Positions 7,364 to 17,767 are shown, counted from the first letter of the stretch. The stretch: 64,000 bases of DNA from Roseateles sp. (GCA_015657635.1 JACDQM010000147.1:17426-81425), one strand, 5' to 3'. Notes: a model not told the origin generated them from the letters alone. Program-made: numbers and translations.

Positions 7364-9487
7364 ATGCACGCAGCGAGTACCGTTCCAGAAACCACCCCAG
7401 ACAGCGCCGAGGCGCCGAAGGGAGAGTTCGTCACATTCGAAGGCTCGCCATTCCAGCTGTTCCAGCCCTTTCCGCCGGCCGGTGACCAGCCGGCGGCCAT
7501 CGCGCAGCTGTGCGAGGGCATCAATGACGGCTTGAGCTATCAGACCCTGCTGGGCGTGACGGGCTCCGGCAAGACCTTCACGATGGCCAATGTGATTGCG
7601 CGGCTGGGCCGGCCGGCCATCATCTTCGCGCCCAACAAGACGCTGGCGGCCCAGCTCTATAGCGAGTTCCGCGAGTTCTTCCCGAAGAATGCGGTCGAGT
7701 ACTTCGTCAGCTACTACGACTACTACCAGCCTGAGGCCTATGTGCCGCAGCGCGACCTGTTCATCGAGAAGGACAGCGCGATCAACGAGCAGATCGAGCA
7801 GCTGCGGCTGTCGTGCACCAAGAGTCTGTTGGAGCGGCGCGATGTGGTGATCGTGGCTTCGGTCTCGGCCATCTACGGTATCGGCAGTCCGGCGGACTAT
7901 CACCAGATGGTGATGACACTGCGCGTGGGCGACAAGCTCGGCCAGCGGGATGTGATCGCGCAGCTGACGCGCATGCAGTACACACGCAATGAGATGGAGT
8001 TCACCCGCGGCCATTTCCGCGTGCGTGGCGACACCATTGACGTGTTCCCGGCCGAGCACTCCGAGCTGGCGCTGCGCATCGAGATGTTTGACGACGAGCT
8101 GGAAAGCCTGCAGCTCTTCGACCCGCTGACGGGCAAGGTGCGGCAGAAGATCCCGCGCTTCACCGTTTATCCCAGCAGCCATTACGTGACCCCGCGTGAG
8201 CGCGTGCTGGCAGCGGCCGAGACCATCAAGATCGAGCTGCGCGAGCGCGTCGGCCAGTTCGTCGCCGAGGGCAAGCTGGTCGAGGCGCAGCGCCTGGAGC
8301 AGCGCACGCGCTTTGATTTGGAGATGCTGCAGGAAGTCGGCCACTGCAAGGGCATCGAGAACTACACCCGCCACCTGTCGGGGGCGGCGCCCGGCGATCC
8401 GCCGCCGACGCTGGTGGACTATCTGCCGCCTGATGCGCTGATGTTTCTCGACGAGAGCCATGTGCTGATCGGCCAGTTCGGCGGCATGTACAACGGCGAC
8501 CGCGCACGCAAGACGACGCTGGTGGAGTATGGCTTTCGCCTGCCCAGCGCACTCGACAACCGGCCGCTGAAGTTCGAGGAGTTCGAGCGCAAGATGCGCC
8601 AGGCGGTGTTCGTGTCAGCGACGCCAGCGGTTTACGAGAAGGAGCATTCCGGCCAGGTGGTCGAGCAGCTCGTGCGTCCGACCGGCCTGGTCGACCCTGT
8701 CATCGAAGTGCGCCCGGCCGCCCGTCAAGTGGATGATGTGCTGAGTGAGATCCGGCTGCGCGTGGACGTCGGCGAGCGCGTTCTGATCACCACGCTGACC
8801 AAGCGCATGGCCGAACAGCTGACGGATTACTTGAACGACAACGGCGTCAAGGTGCGCTATCTGCACTCAGACATCGACACGGTCGAGCGGGTGGAGATCT
8901 TGCGCGATCTGCGTCTGGGGACCTTCGATGTGCTGGTGGGCATCAACCTGCTGCGCGAAGGGCTGGACATCCCCGAGGTCTCGCTGGTGGCCATCCTGGA
9001 CGCTGACAAGGAAGGTTTCCTGCGGGCCGAGCGCAGCCTGATCCAGACCATCGGCCGCGCGGCTCGCAACCTCAACGGCAAGGCCATCCTGTACGGGGAC
9101 CGTATCACCGAGTCGATGCGCAAGGCCATTGGCGAGACGGAGCGCCGGCGCGCCAAGCAGATTGCCTTCAACACCGAGCATGGCATCACGCCGCGCGGGC
9201 TGAACAAGCGCATCAAGGAGTTGATCGAAGGCGTCTACTCGAACAAGCCCGGTCGCGACGATCAGCAGCTCGTACAGGTCGCCGAGCTTGAGCAAATGTC
9301 CGAAAAGGACCTGGGCAAGCGTATCGGCCAGCTGGAGAAGCAGATGCTGGAGCTGGCCCGCAATCTCGAGTTCGAGAAGGCCGCCCGCATCCGCGACCAG
9401 CTGGCTCAACTGCGGGAACAGGCATTCGGCGCGTCGGTACACGACAACATCGTGCCCTTCGACGCCAGCCCTGCACGCCGCGGCTAG
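7364..9487 (+). CDS. uvrB: UvrABC system protein B
   Basis: This 707-residue damage-verification helicase of nucleotide excision repair is loaded by UvrA and positions UvrC. The start [20 protein letters not shown] is chosen because the conserved core [20 protein letters not shown] follows soon after. Walker A is [12 protein letters not shown]; the beta-hairpin that clamps DNA is in [13 protein letters not shown]; Walker B is LMFLDESHV; the C-terminal helicase domain contains [20 protein letters not shown] and [13 protein letters not shown] domain ([20 protein letters not shown]) at about 660-695 binds UvrC. Length is normal, with a slightly extended N-terminus. A possible LexA box precedes it. 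Confidence 0.97.
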   Translation: MHAASTVPETTPDSAEAPKGEFVTFEGSPFQLFQPFPPAGDQPAAIAQLCEGINDGLSYQTLLGVTGSGKTFTMANVIARLGRPAIIFAPNKTLAAQLYSEFREFFPKNAVEYFVSYYDYYQPEAYVPQRDLFIEKDSAINEQIEQLRLSCTKSLLERRDVVIVASVSAIYGIGSPADYHQMVMTLRVGDKLGQRDVIAQLTRMQYTRNEMEFTRGHFRVRGDTIDVFPAEHSELALRIEMFDDELESLQLFDPLTGKVRQKIPRFTVYPSSHYVTPRERVLAAAETIKIELRERVGQFVAEGKLVEAQRLEQRTRFDLEMLQEVGHCKGIENYTRHLSGAAPGDPPPTLVDYLPPDALMFLDESHVLIGQFGGMYNGDRARKTTLVEYGFRLPSALDNRPLKFEEFERKMRQAVFVSATPAVYEKEHSGQVVEQLVRPTGLVDPVIEVRPAARQVDDVLSEIRLRVDVGERVLITTLTKRMAEQLTDYLNDNGVKVRYLHSDIDTVERVEILRDLRLGTFDVLVGINLLREGLDIPEVSLVAILDADKEGFLRAERSLIQTIGRAARNLNGKAILYGDRITESMRKAIGETERRRAKQIAFNTEHGITPRGLNKRIKELIEGVYSNKPGRDDQQLVQVAELEQMSEKDLGKRIGQLEKQMLELARNLEFEKAARIRDQLAQLREQAFGASVHDNIVPFDASPARRG

Positions 9488-9550
9488 CGCCTGGCGCCGC
9501 CTTGCTTCTTCCGGCCACGTGCGCCGGGTGCGTTCACTGCAAGCCTGTGA

Positions 9551-9577
9551 ATAATTGAGTAAACTACTCAGGCATAC
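9551..9577 (+). promoter_or_regulatory. IscR type 1-like operator/promoter of the isc operon
   Basis: The AT-rich segment around TTGAGTAAACTACTCAGG, followed by a cATACCC run, lies about 90 bp upstream of iscR in otherwise GC-rich DNA. It resembles the type 1 sites bound by holo-IscR at isc promoters (pattern TTGACTAAATTACTCGG or close). Its position matches the autoregulatory site expected for an iscR-led operon. The contact bases have not been scored against a matrix. Confidence 0.6.
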
Positions 9578-9664
9578 CCAAGGGTTAACCCGTTTGATTG
9601 GTGTGCCAGCAGCCAAGGTGCCTGATTTGCTGGCTCAAGTTCCCGTGGATTGAAGGAGATTTTC

Positions 9665-10198
9665 ATGCGTTTGACTACCAAAGGTCGCTTCGCCGTCACC
9701 GCGATGATTGACTTGGCCTTGCGTGAAAACAGCGGACCTGTCGCTCTGGCTGCCATCAGTCAACGCCAGCAGATTTCCCTGTCCTACCTGGAACAGCTGT
9801 TCGGCAAGCTGCGCCGCCACGAGTTGGTGGAGAGCACGCGCGGCCCGGGCGGCGGCTATTCCTTGGGCCGGAAGTCCGAGGAGATCACGGTGGCCGACAT
9901 CATCGTCGCCGTCGATGAGCCGATCGACGCCACCGGCTGTGGCGGCAAGGAAAACTGCATGGGCGGTGACGCCGGCCGTTGCATCACCCACGAGCTGTGG
10001 ACCAGCCTGAACGCCAAGATGATCGAGTATCTGGACTCGGTGTCGCTGCGCAAGCTGGTCGAGGATCAGCTGGCCAAGGGCGTCACCATCGAAGAGGCGC
10101 CGATCAAGCGCGCCATCTCCTCGCAGCCGGTGGTCAAGCCCATCCGCGTGACCGCGCCGAATTCGGTGTTCGCCCTCGGCAACGCATTCACCAAGTAA
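9665..10198 (+). CDS. iscR: Fe-S cluster assembly transcriptional regulator IscR (Rrf2 family)
   Basis: This 177-residue winged-helix repressor senses Fe-S status. The start MRLTTKGRFAVTAMIDLAL is canonical, preceded by GAAGGAG. The recognition region includes SLSYLEQLFGKLRRHELVES and the wing GPGGGYSLGR. The 2Fe-2S ligands are the three Cys in CGGKENCMGGDAGRC (about 92-106), with the following His as the usual fourth ligand. It represses the isc operon when loaded with cluster and can regulate other promoters as apo-protein. It heads the operon 15 bp before iscS, with a candidate type 1 operator upstream. Confidence 0.96.
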   Translation: MRLTTKGRFAVTAMIDLALRENSGPVALAAISQRQQISLSYLEQLFGKLRRHELVESTRGPGGGYSLGRKSEEITVADIIVAVDEPIDATGCGGKENCMGGDAGRCITHELWTSLNAKMIEYLDSVSLRKLVEDQLAKGVTIEEAPIKRAISSQPVVKPIRVTAPNSVFALGNAFTK

Positions 10199-10213
10199 TT
10201 TCTAACTACTGAC

Positions 10214-11428
10214 ATGACGCCTCATTTCCCGATCTACATGGACTACGGCGCGACGACGCCGGTCGACCCCCGCGTGGTGGATGCCATGGTTCCCTGGTTG
10301 CGCGAGCACTTCGGCAACCCGGCTTCGCGCAGCCACGCTTGGGGGTGGGAGGCTGAAGAGGCGGTCGAGAACGCTCGCGTGCAGGTGGCCGAGTTGATCG
10401 GTGCCGACCCGCGCGAGATCGTCTGGACTTCCGGCGCCACCGAATCCATCAACCTGGCGCTCAAGGGCGCTGCGCAGTTCTACAAGACCCGCGGCAAGCA
10501 CCTGATCACGGTCAAGACCGAGCACAAGGCCACGCTGGACAGCATGCGCGAGCTGGAGCGTCAGGGCTTCGAAGTCACCTACCTCGACGTGCAAGCCGAC
10601 GGCTTGCTGGACCTGGAGGCGTTCAAGGCGGCGCTGCGGCCGGACACCATCCTGGCTTCGGTGATGTTCGTCAACAACGAGATCGGCGTCATCCAGGATG
10701 TGGTGGCTCTGGGTACGCTGTGCCGTGAGCGCGGCGTCATCTTCCACGTGGATGCTGCGCAAGCCACCGGCAAGGTCGCCATCGATCTGGCCAGCTTGCC
10801 CATCGACCTGATGAGCATGTCGGCGCACAAGACCTACGGCCCGAAGGGCATGGGTGCGCTGTATGTGCGCCGCAAGCCGCGGGTGCGGCTGGAGGCGCAG
10901 ATGCATGGTGGCGGCCATGAGCGCGGCATGCGTTCGGGCACGCTGCCCACGCACCAGATCGTCGGCATGGGCGAAGCCTTCCGCATCGCCCGCGAAGAGA
11001 TGGGTGTCGAGAGCGAACGCATCCGCATGCTGCAGAAGCGCCTGATCGACGGCCTCAGCGGCATCGAGCAGGTCTTCATCAACGGCGATCTTGAGAAGCG
11101 CGTGCCGCACAACCTGAACATCTCGTTCAACTATGTGGAAGGCGAGAGCCTGATCATGGGCGTTAAGGGCTTGGCCGTTTCCTCGGGTTCGGCCTGCACC
11201 TCGGCAAGTCTTGAGCCCAGCTATGTGCTGCGCGCACTGGGCCGCAGCGACGAGCTGGCGCATTCCTCGCTGCGCATGACCATCGGCCGCTTCACGACCG
11301 AGGACGAGATCGACTACGCGATCGCCACGCTGAAGGATCGGGTGGCCAAGTTGCGCGAGCTCTCACCCCTGTGGGACATGTACAAGGACGGCATCGATCT
11401 GTCGACCATTCAATGGGCCGCGCACTGA
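10214..11428 (+). CDS. iscS: Cysteine desulfurase IscS
   Basis: This 404-residue PLP enzyme takes sulfur from L-cysteine and passes it as persulfide to IscU and other acceptors such as tRNA-thiolation enzymes. The N-terminus [19 protein letters not shown] is typical. The PLP Lys is in [19 protein letters not shown] (about 206-224), and the mobile catalytic Cys is in [20 protein letters not shown] (about 328). Length equals E. coli IscS. It follows iscR by 15 bp and precedes iscU by 32 bp, consistent with one transcript. Confidence 0.97.
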   Translation: MTPHFPIYMDYGATTPVDPRVVDAMVPWLREHFGNPASRSHAWGWEAEEAVENARVQVAELIGADPREIVWTSGATESINLALKGAAQFYKTRGKHLITVKTEHKATLDSMRELERQGFEVTYLDVQADGLLDLEAFKAALRPDTILASVMFVNNEIGVIQDVVALGTLCRERGVIFHVDAAQATGKVAIDLASLPIDLMSMSAHKTYGPKGMGALYVRRKPRVRLEAQMHGGGHERGMRSGTLPTHQIVGMGEAFRIAREEMGVESERIRMLQKRLIDGLSGIEQVFINGDLEKRVPHNLNISFNYVEGESLIMGVKGLAVSSGSACTSASLEPSYVLRALGRSDELAHSSLRMTIGRFTTEDEIDYAIATLKDRVAKLRELSPLWDMYKDGIDLSTIQWAAH

Positions 11429-11460
11429 GCGGTCAACCCCGTCGTTAGGAGAAGAACACC

Positions 11461-11847
11461 ATGGCATACAGCGAAAAGGTCGTTGACCATTACGAGAACC
11501 CCCGCAACGTCGGCGCCTTCGAAAAGGGTGACGACAGCGTCGGCACCGGCATGGTCGGTGCGCCGGCTTGTGGCGACGTGATGAAGCTGCAGATCAAGGT
11601 CAACCCCGCGACCGGCCTCATCGAGGACGCCAAGTTCAAGACCTACGGCTGCGGCTCTGCGATTGCGTCGAGCTCTCTGGTGACCGAGTGGGTCAAGGGC
11701 AAGAGCCTGGACCAGGCGCTTGAGATCAAGAACACGCAGATCGCCGAGGAACTGGCCTTGCCGCCGGTGAAGATCCACTGCTCCATCCTGGCTGAGGATG
11801 CCATCAAGGCTGCGGTGGACGACTACCGCGCCAAGCACACACAGTAA
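11461..11847 (+). CDS. iscU: Fe-S cluster scaffold protein IscU
   Basis: This 128-residue scaffold is where nascent 2Fe-2S clusters are built from IscS sulfur. The three ligand Cys are present in [24 protein letters not shown] and [15 protein letters not shown], and the conserved Asp two residues after the first Cys is intact. The HscA-binding LPPVK motif is seen as [11 protein letters not shown] good Shine-Dalgarno sequence (TTAGGAGAAG) precedes the ATG. Confidence 0.97.
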   Translation: MAYSEKVVDHYENPRNVGAFEKGDDSVGTGMVGAPACGDVMKLQIKVNPATGLIEDAKFKTYGCGSAIASSSLVTEWVKGKSLDQALEIKNTQIAEELALPPVKIHCSILAEDAIKAAVDDYRAKHTQ

Positions 11848-11863
11848 GGAAGAGGGCGCACGG

Positions 11864-12187
11864 ATGTCAGTGACCTTGACAGAAGCGGCTGCGCGGCACG
11901 TGACGCGCTACATCGCCAAACGCGGCAAGGGCGTGGGCGTGCGCCTGGGCGTGAAGACCACGGGTTGCTCGGGCCTGGCCTACAAGCTTGAGTATGCCGA
12001 CGACGTGGCTCCGGAAGATGTGGTCTTCGAGGGGCATGGCATCAAGATCCTGATCGATCCCAAGAGCCTGCCGTATCTGGATGGCACGGAGCTTGACTTC
12101 GTGCGCGAAGGGCTCAACGAAGGCTTCAAGTTCAGGAATCCGCGCGAGAAAGACCGCTGCGGTTGCGGCGAGTCCTTCCGCGTCTAA
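11864..12187 (+). CDS. iscA: Iron-sulfur cluster assembly/carrier protein IscA
   Basis: This A-type carrier of 107 residues starts [20 protein letters not shown]. The three conserved ligand Cys are in [15 protein letters not shown] and the C-terminal CGCGESF. IscA proteins bind iron or clusters and deliver 4Fe-4S clusters to apo-enzymes. The gene follows iscU by 16 bp with AAGGAAGAG upstream. An upstream in-frame extension reads back through iscU and is not expected to be used. A strong terminator follows its stop. Confidence 0.95.
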   Translation: MSVTLTEAAARHVTRYIAKRGKGVGVRLGVKTTGCSGLAYKLEYADDVAPEDVVFEGHGIKILIDPKSLPYLDGTELDFVREGLNEGFKFRNPREKDRCGCGESFRV

Positions 12188-12210
12188 GGTCAGCCCCCTT
12201 CGAAACCGAC

Positions 12211-12243
12211 GGCGCGGCTCACTGGCCGCGCCTTTGCTTTTTT
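12211..12243 (+). terminator. Rho-independent terminator between iscA and hscB
   Basis: A perfect 8-bp GC stem (GGCGCGGC at 12211-12218, GCCGCGCC at 12225-12232) with a 6-base loop is followed by TTTGCTTTTTT on the plus strand. It lies 23 bp after the iscA stop and 20 bp before the hscB start, so it should end or attenuate the iscRSUA transcript inside the isc cluster. Confidence 0.85.
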
Positions 12244-12263
12244 ACGATCTTCGATCGCCTCGC

Positions 12264-12782
12264 ATGAGACTTGACGACGACGACTTCAGCCTCTTCGGCC
12301 TGCCGCAGTGCCAGGTACAGGATCGCGCCGAAATCGAGGCGCGCTGGAAGGCCTTGGCCGCCAAGGTGCATCCCGACAAGTTCGCCACCGAAGGAGCAGC
12401 AGCTCAGCGTCAAGCCATGCAATGGGCCCTGCGAGTCAATGAGGCGCATCAGCGCCTGCGTGACCCACTCAAGCGCGCTGCCTATCTGTGTGAGTTGCGC
12501 GGCGCGCCACTGCATGTGGAGGACAACACCCGCATGCCGACCCAGTTCCTGATGGAGCAGATGGCCTGGCGGGAAGCGCTTGACGAGGCTGCCGACGCAA
12601 CTGCGGTGCAGGCCTTGGATGACGAGGTGGCTGCACGTGAGCAAACCTTGTTGGCGGAAACCGCGCGCTTGCTGGATCAGGCCGATGACGCCAGGGCGGC
12701 GGCGGAGCAGGTTCGCGCCCTGATGTTCGTCGCCCGCTTCCGGGCCGACATAGATAAGCGCCTCGACGCGCTGGGACAATAA
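12264..12782 (+). CDS. hscB: Fe-S assembly co-chaperone HscB
   Basis: This 172-residue J-domain protein begins [20 protein letters not shown]. The J domain (about 8-75) carries the HPD motif in [13 protein letters not shown], which stimulates the HscA ATPase. The C-terminal three-helix region (about 90-172) holds the IscU-binding face, including [15 protein letters not shown]. Length is close to E. coli HscB (171). It is 4 bp from hscA, so the two are translationally linked. Because a terminator separates it from iscA, hscBA-fdx may depend on read-through or on their own promoter. Confidence 0.94.
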   Translation: MRLDDDDFSLFGLPQCQVQDRAEIEARWKALAAKVHPDKFATEGAAAQRQAMQWALRVNEAHQRLRDPLKRAAYLCELRGAPLHVEDNTRMPTQFLMEQMAWREALDEAADATAVQALDDEVAAREQTLLAETARLLDQADDARAAAEQVRALMFVARFRADIDKRLDALGQ

Positions 12783-12786
12783 GAAG

Positions 12787-14655
12787 ATGGCACTGCTGCA
12801 GATTTCCGAACCGGGCGCTTCGCCCAATCCACATGAGCGACGCATTGCGGTCGGCATCGACCTGGGGACCACGCATTCGCTGGTCGCGTCGGTGCGCCAC
12901 GGCGTGGCCGAATGCCTGCCGGACGAGCAGGGGCGGGTGATCCTGCCTTCGGCGGTGCGCTACCTGGGCGATGGCGGCCGGCAGATCGGCGCCGACGCGC
13001 TGGCCGCGCAAGCCGAGGATCCGGAAAATACCCTGGTTTCGGTGAAACGCTTCATGGGCCGCAGCCTGGGCGACATCGCCAATCGCGGCAAGCTGCCCTA
13101 CCACTTTGTGGATCAGCCCGGCATGCTGGCCATTGAGACCCGCGAGGGTTTGAAGTCGCCTGTCGAGGTTTCGGCAGAGATCCTGGCCACCTTGCGCTAC
13201 CGCGCCGAGGACAGCTTCGCCGACGATGTGTTTGGCGCCGTGATCACCGTGCCCGCCTACTTTGACGACGCGCAGCGCCAGGGCACCAAGGATGCGGCGC
13301 AGCTGGCTGGCCTGAACGTGCTGCGCCTGATCAACGAACCTACGGCGGCCGCCATTGCCTACGGCCTGGACAACGCCAGCGAAGGGCTCTATGCGGTCTA
13401 CGACCTGGGCGGCGGCACCTTCGACATCTCCTTGCTGCGACTGTCCAAGGGGGTGTTTGAGGTGGTCGCCACCGGTGGTGACGCGCAGCTCGGCGGCGAT
13501 GATTTCGACCGCAGCTTGGCCGATTGGGCCCTGGCCCAGAGTGGCCTGCAGATTGATAGCGCCCAGGACAAGCGTCGCATCCTGGTGGCCGCCCGCGCCG
13601 CCAAAGAGGCACTCAGCGATGCCGATGCGACAACACTGACGGCCGCGCTGGATGCCGGCAGCGTCAGCGTGCCGGTGACACGGGCCCAATTTGACGAACT
13701 GGCCAAGCCGCTTGTCGACAAGACTCTGGCGTCGGTGCGCCGCGTCCTGCGCGATGCCAAGGTCAAGGCCGAGGAAGTGAACGGCACAGTCATGGTGGGC
13801 GGCTCAACCCGCATGCCCTGCGTGCGAGCGGCCGTCGGCGCGCTGTTCGGCCCGAATGGTGACGCCAAGGTGCTGACCAATCTCAACCCCGATGAGGTGG
13901 TGGCGCTCGGCGCCGCCATCCAGGCCAACCAGCTGGCCGGCAATGCCGCTGATGGCGAGATTCTGCTGCTGGACGTGATCCCCCTGTCGCTGGGTCTGGA
14001 GACCATGGGCGGCTTGGTTGAGCGCGTCATTGAACGCAATGCGACCATCCCGGTGGCCAAGGCGCAGGACTTCACCACCTTCAAGGATGGTCAGACCGCA
14101 ATGGCCATCCATGTGCTGCAAGGCGAGCGCGAGCTGGTCAGCGAATGCCGCTCGCTTGGCCGCTTTGAACTGCGAGGCATACCGCCCATGGTGGCTGGCG
14201 CCGCACGCATCCGCGTGACCTTCCAGGTCGATGCCGACGGACTGCTGAGCGTGTCGGCCAAGGAGCTCAGCTCCGGCGTCGAAGCCGCGGTACAGGTCAA
14301 ACCCAGCTATGGCCTGTCGGACGAGCAGGTGGCTGCGATGCTGAAGGATGGCTTCGCTGCGGCTGAGACCGATATGCAGGCGCGGGCGCTGCGTGAGGCG
14401 CGTGTCGATGCCGAGCGCATGACGCTGGCCACGCACTCGGCGCTGGCTGCCGACGGCGATCTGCTGGATCCGGCCGAGTTGGCGGACATCCAAGCCCTCC
14501 TTCAGGCCCTGTCCACCGTTGCGCAAAGCGACGACGCGTCAGCCATCACGGCGGCGGTCGACGACTTGGCCAAGGGGACCGAAGCCTTTGCCGCTGCCCG
14601 CATGAACCGCGGCATCCATCAGGCCCTGGCCGGCCGCACCATCGATCAGGTTTGA
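12787..14655 (+). CDS. hscA: Fe-S assembly Hsp70-type chaperone HscA
   Basis: This 622-residue specialised Hsp70 releases clusters from IscU. The nucleotide-binding domain begins [20 protein letters not shown], with [18 protein letters not shown] and [16 protein letters not shown] further on. The substrate-binding domain includes [20 protein letters not shown], and the lid covers about 520-622. The short variable C-terminus without EEVD is typical of HscA rather than DnaK. It is followed by fdx after 13 bp. No frameshift was found. Confidence 0.96.
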   Translation: MALLQISEPGASPNPHERRIAVGIDLGTTHSLVASVRHGVAECLPDEQGRVILPSAVRYLGDGGRQIGADALAAQAEDPENTLVSVKRFMGRSLGDIANRGKLPYHFVDQPGMLAIETREGLKSPVEVSAEILATLRYRAEDSFADDVFGAVITVPAYFDDAQRQGTKDAAQLAGLNVLRLINEPTAAAIAYGLDNASEGLYAVYDLGGGTFDISLLRLSKGVFEVVATGGDAQLGGDDFDRSLADWALAQSGLQIDSAQDKRRILVAARAAKEALSDADATTLTAALDAGSVSVPVTRAQFDELAKPLVDKTLASVRRVLRDAKVKAEEVNGTVMVGGSTRMPCVRAAVGALFGPNGDAKVLTNLNPDEVVALGAAIQANQLAGNAADGEILLLDVIPLSLGLETMGGLVERVIERNATIPVAKAQDFTTFKDGQTAMAIHVLQGERELVSECRSLGRFELRGIPPMVAGAARIRVTFQVDADGLLSVSAKELSSGVEAAVQVKPSYGLSDEQVAAMLKDGFAAAETDMQARALREARVDAERMTLATHSALAADGDLLDPAELADIQALLQALSTVAQSDDASAITAAVDDLAKGTEAFAAARMNRGIHQALAGRTIDQV

Positions 14656-14668
14656 CTGGAACAGCCTT

Positions 14669-15007
14669 ATGCCAACCATCAAGATTCTTCCCCACGCCGA
14701 GTACTGCCCCGATGGCCGACAGCTCAGCGCCCCGGCCGGCACCTCGATCTGCGAAGCGCTGCTCGACAACGGCGTCGAGATCGAGCATGCCTGCGATATG
14801 GTGTGCGCCTGCACGACCTGCCACGTCATCGTCCGCGAAGGCGGCCGGACGCTGTCCGAGATGGAAGAGGGTGAAGAGGACATGCTCGACCGCGCCTGGG
14901 GACTTGAACCGGATTCGCGACTGAGCTGCCAGGCCATCCTCGGCCAGGCTGATGTGACGATCGAGATTCCCAAGTACTCGATCAACCACGCACGCGAGAA
15001 GAACTGA
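14669..15007 (+). CDS. fdx: 2Fe-2S ferredoxin of the ISC system
   Basis: This 112-residue adrenodoxin-type ferredoxin provides electrons for cluster assembly on IscU. The ligands follow C-x5-C-x2-C in ACDMVCACTTCHVIV (about 42-51), with the fourth Cys in SRLSCQAIL (about 87). The start MPTIKILPHAEYCPDGRQ matches family N-termini. It closes the isc cluster; tsaD begins 3 bp after its stop. Confidence 0.95.
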   Translation: MPTIKILPHAEYCPDGRQLSAPAGTSICEALLDNGVEIEHACDMVCACTTCHVIVREGGRTLSEMEEGEEDMLDRAWGLEPDSRLSCQAILGQADVTIEIPKYSINHAREKN

Positions 15008-15010
15008 CCC

Positions 15011-16066
15011 ATGTTGCGGGTGCTGGGTTTCGAGTCCTCCTGCGATGAGACCGGCGTTGCGCTGGTCGAGTTGCCTGAGAACGGGCAGGGCGTGCCCAGG
15101 CTGCTGGGCGAGGCCTTGCACAGCCAGATCGCCATGCATCAGGCCTACGGCGGTGTGGTGCCGGAATTGGCATCGCGTGACCACATCCGCCGCGTGCTGC
15201 CGCTGACGCGCGAAGTGCTGGCGCAATCGGGTCTGGCGCTTCAGGATGTGGATGTGGTGGCCTACACGCAAGGCCCAGGACTGGCCGGTGCCCTGCTGGT
15301 GGGCGCTGGTGTGGCGGTTGCGCTGGCTGCGGCCCTCGGAAAGCCCAGCCTGCCGATCCATCACCTGGAAGGTCATTTGCTGTCTCCTTTCTTGTCAGCC
15401 GACCCGCCGGAGTTCCCCTTCGTCGCGCTGCTGGTGTCCGGCGGACACACGCAGCTGATGCGCGTCGATGATGTCGGGCAGTACGAAATCCTGGGTGAGA
15501 CCATCGACGACGCGGCCGGCGAAGCCTTTGACAAGAGTGCGAAGCTGCTCGGCCTGCCTTATCCCGGCGGTCCGCATCTCGCGAAGCTGGCGCAGCAGGG
15601 CGATGCGGGGGCCTTCGAGTTGCCGAGACCGCTGCTGCACAGCGGCAAGCCCGATTTCAGTTTTGCCGGGCTGAAGACGGCGGTATTGACGCAGGTGAAG
15701 AAACTTGGCGCCGCGCCAAGCCAGCAGCAGCGCGCCGATCTGGCAGCCGCCACGCAGGCCGCCATCGTTGAGGTGCTGGTGAAGAAGTCGATGCTGGCGC
15801 TCAAGGAGACCGGATTGAAGCGCCTGGTGGTGGCCGGCGGTGTTGGCGCCAATGCCTTGCTGCGTGAGCAACTGAATGCCGCCTGCGCCAAACGCGCCGT
15901 GCGCGTGCACTACCCAGAACTGCAGCTGTGCACCGACAACGGCGCCATGATCGCAATGGCCGCCGCCTTGCGGCTGCAGCGCGGCCTTGCCGCGCCAGAC
16001 ACCGATGGGAGCTTTGCCGTCCGGCCCCGCTGGGACCTGAGCACTGTCTCTGGTGCAGTTACCTAG
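15011..16066 (+). CDS. tsaD: tRNA N6-adenosine threonylcarbamoyltransferase TsaD
   Basis: This 351-residue enzyme transfers the threonylcarbamoyl group to A37 of ANN-decoding tRNAs, working with TsaB and TsaE. It begins [20 protein letters not shown], with the metal-binding His pair in [47 protein letters not shown] and [15 protein letters not shown] form the ASKHA-type nucleotide-binding elements. Length matches E. coli (337) plus a short tail. It follows fdx by 3 bp and may share its transcript. Confidence 0.97.
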   Translation: MLRVLGFESSCDETGVALVELPENGQGVPRLLGEALHSQIAMHQAYGGVVPELASRDHIRRVLPLTREVLAQSGLALQDVDVVAYTQGPGLAGALLVGAGVAVALAAALGKPSLPIHHLEGHLLSPFLSADPPEFPFVALLVSGGHTQLMRVDDVGQYEILGETIDDAAGEAFDKSAKLLGLPYPGGPHLAKLAQQGDAGAFELPRPLLHSGKPDFSFAGLKTAVLTQVKKLGAAPSQQQRADLAAATQAAIVEVLVKKSMLALKETGLKRLVVAGGVGANALLREQLNAACAKRAVRVHYPELQLCTDNGAMIAMAAALRLQRGLAAPDTDGSFAVRPRWDLSTVSGAVT

Positions 16067-16103
16067 CCTGGAACCCGCTGAGCACTAGCCAGCGGCACCT
16101 ACC

Positions 16104-16127
16104 GCGCGCCTTGAGCGCGCACTTTTC
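16104..16127 (+). terminator. Probable terminator after tsaD
   Basis: A 6-bp stem GCGCGC/GCGCGC (16104-16109 and 16115-16120) with a 5-base loop is followed by ACTTTTC. It lies 37 bp after the tsaD stop and before the binding-protein gene. The stem is short, so termination may be partial. Confidence 0.5.
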
Positions 16128-16153
16128 AGCATGGCTCAGCCAACGTACGTGAA

Positions 16154-17458
16154 ATGAATCAAAAGTCCTTTTTCGCAAGCCGCCTGTGGATCAAGTCGCT
16201 CGGCGCCGCTGTGGCCGTGCTGGCAGGCGCTCTCGCCCATGCAGCGCCGGAACCCATCAAGCTGGGCATGATCGAGGGGCTGTCCGGCCCGTTTGGCAAC
16301 GCTGGAGAGGCGGTGCACCGCAATCTGGTCTGGGCTGTCGAGCGGGTGAACGCCCGCGGTGGCGTCAAGCTGCCTGGCGGCGCCCGGCCGCTGAGCTTGA
16401 CACGCTTCGACAGCAAGGGTGCAACCGAGGAGGCTCTGTCCATGCTGAGAGCGGCGATCGACCAGCGCGTGAGCTTCGTCCTGCAGGGCAACAGCTCGGC
16501 CACGGCCTCCGCCTTGATCGATGCACTCAACAAGCACAACGAGCGCGAGCCGCAGCGCCGCGCGCTGTTCCTCAACTACTCCGCCGTTGACCCCGCGCTG
16601 ACGAACGAGAAGTGCAGCTTCTGGCACTTCCGCTTCGATGCCCATGCAGACATGCGCCTGGCTGCGCTGACTGACCAGCTCGCGGAAGACAGCAGCGTGC
16701 AGCGCATCTACCTGATCGGGCAGGACTACAGCTTCGGCCAGCATGTGCTGAAGAAAGGGCGCGAGATGATCGCGGCCAAGCGCCCCGACATGCAGATCGT
16801 CGGCGACGAGTTGCATCCGGTCGGGCGTGTGAAAGACTTCATCCCCTATGCCACCAAGATCAAGGCCAGCGGCGCGCAAGCCGTGCTGACCGGCAACTGG
16901 GGCAATGACCTGACGCTGCTGATCAAGGCCGCCAAGGAAGTGGGCGTCGATGCCCGCTTCTACACCTTCTATGGCAACGCTCTGGGTGTGCCGGCAGCGC
17001 TGGGCGAGAGCGGCATCGACCGCGTGCTGGCTGTGGCCGAGTGGCATCCGAATGTGGGCACGCCCAGCTCCGACCGTTTCTATGCGGCTTTCCGCGAGCG
17101 GTTCCCCAAGCCTGAAGACGATTACGTTCATGCCCGCATGCAGGCCATGGTGGAGGTGCTGGTCGCCGGCATCGAGAAGGCCCGCAGCGCCGAGCCGGCC
17201 GCCGTGGCGCGTGCGATGGAAGGCTTGAAGTTCGATGGCAAGGCCTTGGGCGGCATGCACCAGGGCACCATGCGCGCCGCGGATCACCAGTTCATCCAGC
17301 CGCTCTACGTCAGCATGATGAAGCGGGCTGGCAGCCCTGGCGTCCGCTTTGACAACGAGGGTTCCGGCTACGGCTTCCGAACTGTACGTTTCGTCGACGC
17401 CAGCAAGGCTGAGCAGCCTCATGCCTGCAAGATGGAACGGCCTGCGGGACTGAAGTGA
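16154..17458 (+). CDS. Periplasmic branched-chain amino acid-type ABC transporter substrate-binding protein
   Basis: This 434-residue protein has a clear signal peptide (positively charged start, hydrophobic core LGAAVAVLAGALAHA, cleavage after AHA near residue 31). It continues as a Leu/Ile/Val-binding (LivK/PBP1) fold: EPIKLGMIEGLSGPFGNAGE, then YLIGQDYSFGQHVLKKGREM and AVLTGNWGNDLTLLIKAAKE. Its normal partners LivHMGF are not in the window, so it is an orphan. Such orphan LivK-like proteins are very abundant in Burkholderiales and bind diverse small acids or amides. The ligand is unknown. Confidence 0.88.
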   Translation: MNQKSFFASRLWIKSLGAAVAVLAGALAHAAPEPIKLGMIEGLSGPFGNAGEAVHRNLVWAVERVNARGGVKLPGGARPLSLTRFDSKGATEEALSMLRAAIDQRVSFVLQGNSSATASALIDALNKHNEREPQRRALFLNYSAVDPALTNEKCSFWHFRFDAHADMRLAALTDQLAEDSSVQRIYLIGQDYSFGQHVLKKGREMIAAKRPDMQIVGDELHPVGRVKDFIPYATKIKASGAQAVLTGNWGNDLTLLIKAAKEVGVDARFYTFYGNALGVPAALGESGIDRVLAVAEWHPNVGTPSSDRFYAAFRERFPKPEDDYVHARMQAMVEVLVAGIEKARSAEPAAVARAMEGLKFDGKALGGMHQGTMRAADHQFIQPLYVSMMKRAGSPGVRFDNEGSGYGFRTVRFVDASKAEQPHACKMERPAGLK

Positions 17459-17767
17459 AACGGCGCCAGAGCTGATCACAGATCCGCCCGCGCAACGGGG
17501 TGTCCTGGCTGCGGAGGCGCCCGCAGCAAGCGGTACAGAGCGATTGCTGGAAGGTGGTCGCCGTCAGCTCCAAGGGCTTGGTCTATAATCCGCAGGTTTT
17601 GTGTTTCAGTCCTGCCTTTGCGGCGGGCCTGGCCGGCACAGAGCAAGGCACGGCACGGGTCGGTTTCACCTGTGACCGCAAGTTAAAACCCTGGAAACCG
17701 TCTGTGAGCCATGCCGGCTGTTTTGCCGTGCGCTGCCCAGCGGAATTCCGATACCAAGGAACGCATC
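17459..17767 (+). promoter_or_regulatory. rpsO promoter and long leader region
   Basis: This 309-bp stretch has no gene. A good -10 element TATAAT sits at 17584-17589; the -35 (about 17561-17566, CCGTCA) is weak. The implied leader before rpsO is about 170 nt. It contains several GC-rich complementary pieces and an A-rich patch near 17680. Ribosomal protein S15 represses its own translation through leader structures in several bacterial groups, so a regulatory role is possible, but I cannot match it to a known S15 leader. Confidence 0.5.
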
